A stretch of 64,000 nucleotides of DNA from Paragorgia papillata (taxonomy: Eukaryota; Cnidaria; Anthozoa; Scleralcyonacea; Coralliidae): contig JAWNZC010000265.1 in assembly GCA_035771165.1 (NCBI GenBank), positions 660,001 through 724,000 on the forward strand. The letters are read 5' to 3'. The notes below the pieces were generated by a model. The model made no database searches. It was not told where the DNA came from and saw only the letters and a program-made list of their open reading frames with translations. Positions 54,961 through 64,000 of this stretch are shown here, in pieces. Position 1 is the first letter of the stretch. Each line of letters begins with the position of its first letter. A program made the position numbers and the translations under genes.

Positions 54961-57000
54961 AACTTACCTTCAGTCAGTCAGTCCTTTTGTATACTGTAAC
55001 ATCATTTTTTCACACTTTAACACTTTTTCCAAAATTACACGAGAAATCAAGCTTATTCCAAAAGTTTGAAGCAAATGTGTTTGCAACTATGAACAATACA
55101 CAACACTCAGTGTCCAACTTCTCAAAGCTTGGATAGTTTTAAAAACATTTCATTCAACGAATACATCAAAACATTCACTCATAACATCTTCTAAACGTCT
55201 TTCAGGTACTTTAGTGGCAAATATTTAAACACAATTCGTCTTATAGTTGGTCGCCATATTGGATTTTGTCTGGAAGTAAAACACAGCTACCCCAAGCTAC
55301 ATATTTTAAATTGGTAATTTAAAACATATAAAGACAATCCTTAAAATCACCTTTCAGGATGTAGGAAATGGCAATTTCGAAACTCCAAATTTTCACCGGG
55401 GGGCATTCCTCCAGGCCCCCCTAAAAGAGTCATTTTTGGTGAATGTCCCCCCCCCCCAACTCCACCCAACGAGATATTCCTTAAAAGAGGCGTTGATTTT
55501 CAAAATGTTTCAACAATTAACAGTATTATAAAAACCGTGATAATCGAATACTGATAAAAGTCATATAGTGCATGCGCTTGAGGAACTTTGAGGAAACTGA
55601 GAACCTTCAAAATCCGTATAAGCATTTGATTTGCTCTCTTTGAGTTTTATTAGCCAATCAGAATAAATGCTTAATACTCAACCTGATAAAAATTTGCATT
55701 GTATTACATCTTTTCTGCATTTACATTAAAATTCCACTTTTCTTAGCCAATCAAAGTTGTGATGTTTTTCCATGTATTTTATCATGCAGCAAATGTCACA
55801 CTTTTTAAGAATAATTTTATTATGAAAACATTTAAAAAAGTTTAAGAATAATACAAGACTATCTCTATCTGGTAATATAGAACAAAAGTCAATGTTTTTA
55901 AACCTAATTGTATTAATGTAAATCTATACAGTTGTTGTCAGTTCAAGTTATAATAAAAGATTAAAGTTCAGAGCTACAGTTACTTTCATAAGATTAATTT
56001 AAACTATACAATACATCAGCATTACATCACATTAAACTCACACTTAGTAACTGTACCGAAAAAGATGGCGACTTGTAAATTTAACCATAATTTTTTTTCG
56101 CATAGTAAACTTTGTTTCTTTGGGGAATTATTGAAAAATACGGCTTGACAAAAATTAATTTTAATGCAAAACGAGATCTATGTTAACATAATAAATATTA
56201 TAATAGAATCAAGAATTACCAAGTTTATTATTTATTGCTGATCTTTCGACCTGTTGACTCAGACCTTCATCAGAGCAAATGCCAACATCGTGTTGACTCA
56301 CGTAATATAAACAAAACAACTAAACAACCAGAATGACGTAAGAACACAATGGCGTAGTTACGTGCTTATACGTTTATTCTAAAATTAATTAAATGACATA
56401 ATGGAATCCGGATTGTTGATCGAAGAGAGCTAACCAAGTGCTTTCAATGGCTGACTATGCTGTGAAATCGTAGGATTTTTTTAAAACTTTAATAGATTTG
56501 CTACTGATAAAGGTCTGAATCCACAGATCAAAAGCTAATCAATAAATAATAGACTTGTGTTACCACAAATCGTTACGCTTCTGTTAAAATTTGTCACCAT
56601 GTAAACATTCAAATAATTAATAGTAAATATTGTTTATTTGTTTTTTGAGATGCTCTAAGTTTACGAAGTATTATGGTTAAATTACAGCCGCCAATTTCTG
56701 GTATATTTTCGATTAAAGAAACATAATAGTCAGAACTATATACATAAAAACGCACAAGATTATACAGATCTGTAATCTTGTTGATATGTTGTGCAATTTT
56801 TGTTTGGGTGACTGACAGAATGTTTGTGTTTAATTATTCAGTCTATTCAGAGGTTGGCTTTTTGCAAAAAATAACGGGTAAAGGTTTTGATTCTTAATAA
56901 AATCCACTCAAATTGATACAAAATCATTTTACTTTGTGGAAAAGAAATAATTTGACCGCAAAAGATATCCACAACTAAATTTTTAAGCAAGACGAAGCTG
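54961..57000. other. No gene recognised; diverged dispersed repeats
   Basis: About 55170-55760 is a diverged relative of the fold-back 1 loop in copy B (GGTCGCCATATTGGATTTT, AGCCAATCAGAAT, TTTGCATTGTATTACATCTT). Poly-C lies near 55448. No coding exon is seen. Confidence 0.5.
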
Positions 57001-59687
57001 GGTGTTTATTTAGGTTTGCTAAAAGTTCAGAGCTGTTTCTCTAGTATAAACCAAAACCATGCCGTCGCTTTGCAAACCAGACTTTAGTCTTGATATATAG
57101 CGTTGTCGTTCTTTCATGTTTAACATTCAGTTTTCTGACGAGCGGCAGGCTTAGAGTAAAACTGTAAATAATCCAATATCTGAAATAGAGTAAACTGAAG
57201 GTTGACAGTCAGAGTTTAAAATGGTTCCAGGACAGCTTTCGTCAAAATAGAACTTCTCAAAGTGTTGTTGTTTGACGGTTAATGTTAGTGGAGTTCAGGT
57301 ATATGAAGGACCATGAGTTAAACATTCTTGAGATAATCTGTAGACAGTCAGAGTTAAAATAGTTCCAGATAAGTTTTGTTTAGATATTCATCCTTAGTAT
57401 AATATATACCATGAATCAATGATGATAAACTACAGGTGCGAACCAGATAAAGAATGTCTGAAAATATATTCCTGGTTGAACATTTCAGTGCTGGTAACAT
57501 AGAGATCAAAGTTTAATGCTCGTAGTTGATATTCAGTTGTCAGTTTACCAAATGCCAGTATTCGAGGTTTTCCAAATTAAAGAGATACGCTTTGTAAAGT
57601 TCAAAACGTTTGATTTCACTAGTAAAATAGTTCCAGTTATAATTCAAAGAATTGGGCTCAAATTTTCAGTCGTTATTCCAACCATTTAGCATGTTAATAA
57701 TATAGATAAATAAAGCAACTGACAAGGCTGAAAACCAAAGTATGCAGAGGAACCAATCAGGTATCATTACACCAGTTTCAAACAGATCAACCTTTAGCTT
57801 CATCATCAAGAATAATTGTCATGGTTCAAGCTTTAAAATAGGATATATTCTTTATGTACTTTATTTGTTGTCTGTCGTCGATATAACAATTTTGGTTTCC
57901 TTGAAGGCGTCAACAAAGCAACAGAAAGCACAGATTTAATAATTACCACAAGTGTCTCAAATAAGCGTTGTCTTCCTGGACCAATGGTGTTAGTTTTGAC
58001 TTTCTCTGTATTCAACTACCACACAGTTTGTTTTATCTTTGGTGAAGTAACCACAAGAAGATTCCAGAATCCCAAGAATAATTTCCAAAGTTTAAGCAGC
58101 CTTGATTTGACTAGACAAACATGCAGCTCGAATTATCTTTATCACTCAAATGGAAACATTGTATTGTACAATTGCTTAAAACATTAGACGCAGATATCTC
58201 AGTTCATGAAGTAATATTTAAAACATAAGCAGCAGTGTTTTCTTATCAGATTTAAAACACGAGGCGATAGCTGAGTATTTTAGATCTCATAAAACACATA
58301 CTGCGAATTTTTTGAATAGCTTTAGAAACGACCCATTTGGTAAGTTCATTGGCGTAGTAATTTTGAAAAATAATGTTGTCTAAGACGAGAAAATCAAGGC
58401 TAAAGTCTATGTAAATCAGGAGGATTTTTTTTCAGAAATAAAGCTACAGACTTAGTTAGATTTCTTTTGTGCTTCCTTCATGAATTATTAATGAGTTTTT
58501 AAAGAGAATGTAACATCATACTTGAAATAAAATATGGGCAGATAATTTTTTTAATCAAGTTAACCCTTTACAGCCAAGACCACATGTTGTATTGTATAAA
58601 ATCATCTGGTTTTAGCCAGAAAAAAATCGTAAAGTTTTCAAGAAGCTGTAATGGGTCAAGAATATAGTTTCTCAACCATTTACAATCATTGAGGATCTTT
58701 TTCTGTGCTAAAGACAATTCAACTGGTGTTAAGAAGAAAAGATAAATAAGATTTTTAAAATGGCTAACAGGCTGCAAAAGGTTAAGTATCCCATCACATA
58801 ATTTCTAACAAAAAGTCAACCTCTGAATTTGATTTTCACAGTGACTAACATGCAGCTATTACTTGAGTTAACTTTTGCAAAGTTACATCACGAGAAATGT
58901 TTTTTACAACTTGCAAACTTGGTTTATGGTATTCTATACAGCGTGAAAACGTTGTATAATAATGATAAATATATGACCATTATAATTACTAAAAGCAGTG
59001 GCCTAGATAGTTCAGAATCAGTTAAAAACATTTAAACACGAAACATTCATGCACTTTTTTATATACAGCAGAGTACATTGTTGGTGTTTACACCACTAAT
59101 AACATTATTAATTTGACATGTGGATTATAAAACACTTTTTTTTTGAAAGTTTTTCGTCTACGCAACGTCTTCACGCCATTTACTTTATAACGTTAGTCAC
59201 CACCACTACGAACAGTCTTTCTCAAGACTACATTAACCTAGATGAACAACTTTCACAAACATGTACTATAATAATAATATTCGGTTCAAACCATTTACCG
59301 TTATGTAATTGTGTACATCAGAATTGTATAATTGTGATAAAATATTCTATCAACAAATTAGTTTTACAAAGTAACTAAATAAGATATACCGTTGTCACAC
59401 ACTTTCAAACCATTCTCACTTTACACTTATACTGGAGAAAACTCAAAACTAAACTATTTGACTTTGCTAAATTACAATTTTGTTTTTATATGTTAACACT
59501 TTCACTGCCACAGTCATCTTTTATTATATTACTGGAATTTTAGTTTACTACCTTTTCACTTTGCTCTATCTAAAACACTGCACTTTACTTTTTTACACTC
59601 ACCGAAAGAGTTAAGCCTTGCCAATTTCAATTATCAAAACTAAGTATTACCAAGTATTTTAAAACCAAACAATTAGATAGTACCATT

Positions 59688-59758
<71 letters not shown>

Positions 59759-60651
59759 ACTTAACGTTTTTGGAAATTTGGGGAAAGCTGCATCATTGCT
59801 GTACCATTTAGTGCATGTCGAGCTACTGTAAATAACAAAATTATTTGAAGATCCTGTATAAGTGAAGGTCCAATGAGAGAAATGCTCATAGTGTTTAACT
59901 ACTAACTAACAAACAAACAAACAAACAAACAAACAAACAAACAAACAAACAAACATGATATCAAAAACAAACTATTGTTATGCAACATATCTGGGAAAAA
60001 ATTCTAATTATTTGATATTATATTATGCAAAACTTGTGATCATATTGTAGACGCATCTTTGCCTGCTTGGATAGATTTGCCTGTAAACATTTTGAAAACA
60101 ACTTCAAGCTAAACGACCAGAGTATAGGTGCGTGGAATGCTTCTTGTTAGATTCAACTGCCTAAGATATACCCCCTGAACATGCTAGAAACCTGTATTAT
60201 TATATAAGTGCTAATATCTATAATAAATTTCCTATTAAAATTAGAAAAACTTTGAATCTTAATTATTTTGGCAGATTAGTAAAGAACCATTATTTAGTAT
60301 TAATTAGATTATATTGTATGTAACTTATTTTATATCACGAGAAACATTACCAACAGGATATTGTAAATTCCGAAGTGTTCTATCCGGAATAAGTATTTAC
60401 TTAATCTATATGTATAAATACGCTCTATATAAACACAATGGGCCGATGGCGAAGACGCCATTTAACCGTTGTTTACGATAATCATGGTTTAAACGAGTTT
60501 TAAAATACCTAGATAAGCTGCGAAAATGCTGACTATGTTAATCGACAATTAACTATTGTCTTTGGTTTTGCAATGTTGTGGTCGACGATGGTTCAATCCA
60601 AGGTTATATCTTGTTTAGCTACTCACGATCTAATCCTTAAACACTGTCTAA
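57001..60651. other. No gene recognised; simple repeats
   Basis: (TA)n at about 59692-59755 and (AAAC)n at about 59905-59955. Block 58341-58425 repeats 49020-49110. GTAGACAGTCAGAGTTAAAA occurs twice in diverged form near 57200 and 57345. Short open frames are not bounded by splice signals that I trust. Confidence 0.5.
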
Positions 60652-60792
60652 GGCCATGTCCACACGAATATGCGTTTTCATAGCGTTTTTATATTGTTCT
60701 CGGTCCTCAGGGGAGCAGAAAACAATGGTCTCATTACCTGAAACAATATGAAAACGCTAGGAAAACGTATACGTGTGGATGGGGTCTAACTA
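60652..60792. mobile_element. MITE with GGCCATGTCCACACG ends
   Basis: The left end AAGGCCATGTCCACACGAAT and the right end ACGTGTGGATGGGGTC are inverted, with internal GCGTTTTCATAGCG / CGCTAGGAAAACG pairing. The same terminal motif occurs in the nested element at 51240-51265 and as a fragment at 2948-2968. Confidence 0.75.
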
Positions 60793-60849
60793 AATCACCG
60801 TTTCTGCAAATGACCTAATTATGGATGCCTAAACTAACATTTTTATAGT

Positions 60850-61049
60850 TATTGACAATTACACGTCTTCTGTCTTCTAATGTTGAAGAAGACTTGTTTT
60901 CTGTTGCATTACATATCAAATTGTTATCAGTTGATCTTATGTTTAGCTTTGCCATGTAATTCTTTTCAGACCTAATTGTCGTTTCAAAGCCACTTTAACT
61001 TTACCTTGTTCGAAAGAAAAACGTTCTGAGAAACCAACACTCAATTCAA
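60850..61049 (-). other. 3' flank of TPR-CHAT gene 3, duplicated at gene 2
   Basis: GACAATTACACGTCTTCTGT, CTTCTAATGTTGAA and TTTTCTGTTGCAT also occur at about 44978-45110 downstream of gene 2. The duplication that made genes 2 and 3 therefore includes at least 200 bp of 3' sequence. Confidence 0.75.
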
Positions 61050-64000
61050 TCACAATGACATTTCGCGAGATTTTGTTTTTATTTCTTCAATATCGTGCTT
61101 GGAAAACTTAACGTCTTCGCCGTAGATAGTAAATGGGGCCCAAACCTGTAGATCTCGAAAAATATGGTTTTCATGTTGTTGAAATATGTTCATTGTCCTT
61201 CTCAAAGCCTCACAAACCGACGTTTCGTTGCAAATTTCTTTATAGAAATTTTCCATAAACAATTTTGAACCTTCATCGTGAATAGGCCAGAGCGTGGCAA
61301 GAACGGAGTGAGCACCGGCTGCAAGAAATGCGCGTGCTAGACCAACGACTCCTTCTGAAGAAAGTTTACCTCTTCCTGTATGACAACAACATAGAACAAC
61401 TAACCGGGCACTTATGGGAATTTCAATAATATCTTTTTCTCTTACAAGATAAGATTCTTCTTTGGGTAAGCCTTGGCTAGTTGAATTAGGATTAGGAGCA
61501 AGAAAAATTTCACCATGCTCTCCCTCCCCATGTGCGGCAATGTGAATTATGCCAGCATTTTGAATCAATTGTAAAACTCGTTGCTTTATCGCCTTGTCTT
61601 CTACTAAGGGTTTAGCGTCAAAAAGCGGTGCAAGGCATTTCGCTTCAGCTGTGGCGGATGGAAGCGGTTCCGGTTCAATTTCTAGGCCACGAAAACTAAC
61701 TTTGCCAATAGTTGGATTTCCAACAAACAATGCAAAACTTAGGTTAGCTTGATGTGATTGCCTCATGCTGGCATAAAGAGTGTGCAGAGATGGTGTTATT
61801 TGAATACTGTAATTTTGTGATATCGAGGAACCGTTTTCATCTTTCAATGCACAAAATGGCAAAAAAAACAAATATTTGTCAGGAACAATAATCAGTTTGT
61901 TTCCTTTGATAAAATGTTTAACAGGATTGATGAGTTTCTGAAACAATTCCTGTAAAATATGAGTATCTTGTTCAATAGAAGGAGGTCTAGTCAGAGACCT
62001 CAGTTTGGCAACGTCAACAGCCAGATCATAACGTTGCACTACTTGCAGTACATTCTTGATTATCGACTCAGAATCTTGGCGTGTATTGGGAAGAAATATG
62101 CTTTCGCAAGACTGGGCCTTTTTAGAAAGTATGTTTTCGGAGTTCTCTAATTCACAATTTTCTGATCCTTTATTGGAATCAATAAATTTCTCATTCACTA
62201 ACACCTGGCTGCATGGTATTTCTGCAATGTTATGACGACCAGAAGTAGAATTTGAACTTAGTTTAAACAAGGAGGAATCACGCTTTAAATGAACAGAATA
62301 AGTCTGAAGCAACATTTTCAAAATATCGAAAATATAATTCTCGGGTAATGTCAGGTCATTAATTCGTCCCAAAAGAACGTGTTTAATGTCATCCACGCCA
62401 TTTAAAACCCATATACGGAGGAACTTACCATGAAAAAAGTAAAATAAAACAGTGGAATTATATTTCTTGAGCAGGATACCCTTCTCAATATTGTCTATTT
62501 CTAATTTCTCTTCATTTTTGTCAATATTTTTCCAGGTCTCACGTGTATAATTGACCATGTCATCAATCTCTGATTTCTTTCGATTCTCGATAAAAGCATG
62601 CAGTGCCTTGGCCTTTCCAAGATCAATAACTAACAATGAGGCTTCAATGCGTGTTAACAAAATAAAACAATACATTAGAGTCACATATCGTGGAAAGTAT
62701 TCACTAGTGAATGATATCTTATTTTTGTCAACGCTCAAGTCGAATAAAATCTTATCACCACAGATAACAGATCTCTTAAGAAATGACAGCGCGTTTCTTA
62801 AGTTGCTCACATCTTCCGTTTCGCGAGCTACAAACAAATACAGTGACAAGTACGAAGCCCCCATGCTTCCTAAAGAAATACATTCCATACTTCGATCACC
62901 AATTTCTAAACTAATTTTAAATGTTTCACCAAAATATTTAAGAGATTTTCGAAACTGCCCCATCTTAGAATATGCATTCCCTAAACCTCCATTGTTACCT
63001 GCTATTCTTGACCGATCTCCTATTTCAGTGCTGATTTCTAGACCTTTACTGTAATAGTAAATAGCTTTTTCATACTGCTCCATACTCAAATAGACATTCC
63101 CTAAATTTCCATTGCTACTTGCTATTCTTGACCGATCTCCTATTTCAGTGCTGATTGCTAGACCTTTACTGCAATAGTAAATAGCTTTTTCATACTGCCC
63201 CATACTAAAATAGACATTCCCCAAATTTCCATTGTTACTTGCTATTCCTGACCAATCTCCTATTTCAGTGCTGATTTCTAGACCTTTATTGTAATAGAAA
63301 ATGGCTTTTTCATACTGCCCCAAATAACGATAGACATTCCCTAAATTTCCAATTTTACTTGCTATTCCTGACCGATCTCCTATTTCAGTGCTGATTGCTA
63401 GACCTTTATTGCAATAGTAAATAGCTTTTTCATACTGCCCCATACTAAAATAGACATTCCCCAAATTTCCATTGTTACTTGCTATTCCTGACCGATCTCC
63501 TATTTCAGTGCTGATTGCTAGACCTTTATTGCAATAGTAAATAGCTTTTTCATACTGCCCCATACTAAAATAGACATTCCCCAAATTTCCATTGTTACTT
63601 GCTATTCCTGACCGATCTCCTATTTCAGTGCTGTTTGCTAGACCTTTACTGTGATAGAAAATGGCTTTTTCATACTGCCCCAAATAACGATAGGTATTCG
63701 CTAAATTTCCATTGTTACTTGCTATTCCTGACCGATCTCCTATTTCAGTGCTGATTGCTAGACCTTTACTGTAATAGTAAATGGCTTTTTCACACTGCCC
63801 CATACTCAAATAGACATTCCCTAAATTTCCATTGTCAGTTGCAATTCCTGACCGATCTCCTATTTCAGTGCTGTTTGCTAGACCTTTATTGTAATAGTGG
63901 ATGGCTTTTTCATACTGCCCCAAACAACGATAGACAGTCCCTAAATTTCCATTGTTATTTGCTATTCCTGACCGATCTCCTATTTCAGTGCTGATTTCTA
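61050..64000 (-). CDS. TPR-CHAT protein, gene 3 (partial at the window edge, intact reading frame)
   Basis: The frame is open from the TGA at 61050 to the window end; the true start lies outside. About eight nearly identical 40-residue TPR repeats ('YEKAIYYCNKGLAISTEIGD...') are followed by one diverged repeat, the pre-CHAT helix 'ASLLVIDLGKAKALHAFIE', a charged linker of about 150 residues and the CHAT domain. Counting from the TTG at 63923, 'IIHIAAHGE' has His798 and 'LVVLCCCHTGRG' has Cys847, the predicted protease dyad. Stop codons and frameshifts are absent, so it is the intact sister of broken gene 2. At the DNA level the repeats form a 120-bp tandem array. Cellular role is unknown; a regulated clan CD protease is the best guess. 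Confidence 0.92.
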   Translation of the reverse strand, partial: EISTEIGDRSGIANNNGNLGTVYRCLGQYEKAIHYYNKGLANSTEIGDRSGIATDNGNLGNVYLSMGQCEKAIYYYSKGLAISTEIGDRSGIASNNGNLANTYRYLGQYEKAIFYHSKGLANSTEIGDRSGIASNNGNLGNVYFSMGQYEKAIYYCNKGLAISTEIGDRSGIASNNGNLGNVYFSMGQYEKAIYYCNKGLAISTEIGDRSGIASKIGNLGNVYRYLGQYEKAIFYYNKGLEISTEIGDWSGIASNNGNLGNVYFSMGQYEKAIYYCSKGLAISTEIGDRSRIASSNGNLGNVYLSMEQYEKAIYYYSKGLEISTEIGDRSRIAGNNGGLGNAYSKMGQFRKSLKYFGETFKISLEIGDRSMECISLGSMGASYLSLYLFVARETEDVSNLRNALSFLKRSVICGDKILFDLSVDKNKISFTSEYFPRYVTLMYCFILLTRIEASLLVIDLGKAKALHAFIENRKKSEIDDMVNYTRETWKNIDKNEEKLEIDNIEKGILLKKYNSTVLFYFFHGKFLRIWVLNGVDDIKHVLLGRINDLTLPENYIFDILKMLLQTYSVHLKRDSSLFKLSSNSTSGRHNIAEIPCSQVLVNEKFIDSNKGSENCELENSENILSKKAQSCESIFLPNTRQDSESIIKNVLQVVQRYDLAVDVAKLRSLTRPPSIEQDTHILQELFQKLINPVKHFIKGNKLIIVPDKYLFFLPFCALKDENGSSISQNYSIQITPSLHTLYASMRQSHQANLSFALFVGNPTIGKVSFRGLEIEPEPLPSATAEAKCLAPLFDAKPLVEDKAIKQRVLQLIQNAGIIHIAAHGEGEHGEIFLAPNPNSTSQGLPKEESYLVREKDIIEIPISARLVVLCCCHTGRGKLSSEGVVGLARAFLAAGAHSVLATLWPIHDEGSKLFMENFYKEICNETSVCEALRRTMNIFQQHENHIFRDLQVWAPFTIYGEDVKFSKHDIEEIKTKSREMSL

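Noticed and set aside
62551..63994. Plus-strand open frames opposite TPR-CHAT gene 3
   Set aside because: Antisense shadows of the repeat-rich minus-strand coding sequence.

Overview
The window looks like nuclear DNA of an invertebrate animal, most likely a cnidarian (anthozoan coral or sea anemone). It is AT-rich, has spliced genes with GT/AG introns, and is crowded with fold-back MITEs, decayed LINE fragments, tandem repeats and microsatellites. It carries a cluster of eukaryotic TPR-CHAT genes of the kind usually annotated in corals as 'tetratricopeptide repeat protein 28-like'. The taxon is an inference from repeat style and gene content; no ribosomal or mitochondrial marker is present. 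There is no CRISPR array, operon or bacterial gene organisation.

Layout. 1-5.8 kb: a LINE 3' fragment and a long GACA/CAAA/TAAA microsatellite, then the last two coding exons (+ strand) of an M28 metallopeptidase of the glutamate carboxypeptidase II / NAALADase family, with a 244-bp MITE and an RTE-type LINE relic in the intron. 5.8-8.1 kb: three satellite-like blocks (28-bp repeat, TTCC/CCTC/TTTC, 20-bp repeat). 8.1-15.8 kb (copy A) and 29.7-39.4 kb (copy B): a direct segmental duplication. 15.8-25.2 kb: fold-back elements, tandem repeats and a broken reverse transcriptase. 25.3-29.0 kb: a large intact TPR-CHAT exon (- strand, gene 1). 39.4-43.5 kb: fold-back repeats. 43.6-44.8 kb: two exons of a death-domain gene (- strand). 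45.2-48.1 kb: a broken TPR-CHAT paralogue (gene 2). 48.1-60.8 kb: repeats, including a 1.7-kb element with terminal inverted repeats and other elements nested inside it. 61.05-64.0 kb: a third TPR-CHAT gene (- strand) running off the window end.

How the genes fit together. All three TPR-CHAT loci lie on the minus strand. A small exon starting Met-Ala-Ser-(Ala/Pro)-Gln-Glu, with a good acceptor before it and a phase-0 GTAAGT donor after it, lies upstream of genes 1 and 2. For gene 1 it joins in phase 0 to the acceptor at 29,008. A possible non-coding first exon with a conserved 29-residue upstream ORF lies further upstream in copies A and B. Copy A holds the same 5' module but has no TPR-CHAT exon within the window downstream of it, so it looks like the left-over front end of a lost gene copy. 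CHAT is a clan CD (caspase/separase-like) protease fold. The His and Cys of the catalytic dyad are present in all three copies, and a death-domain gene sits directly downstream of gene 2 on the same strand. A cell-death or innate-immune role is therefore a reasonable hypothesis, but it is not shown by sequence alone.
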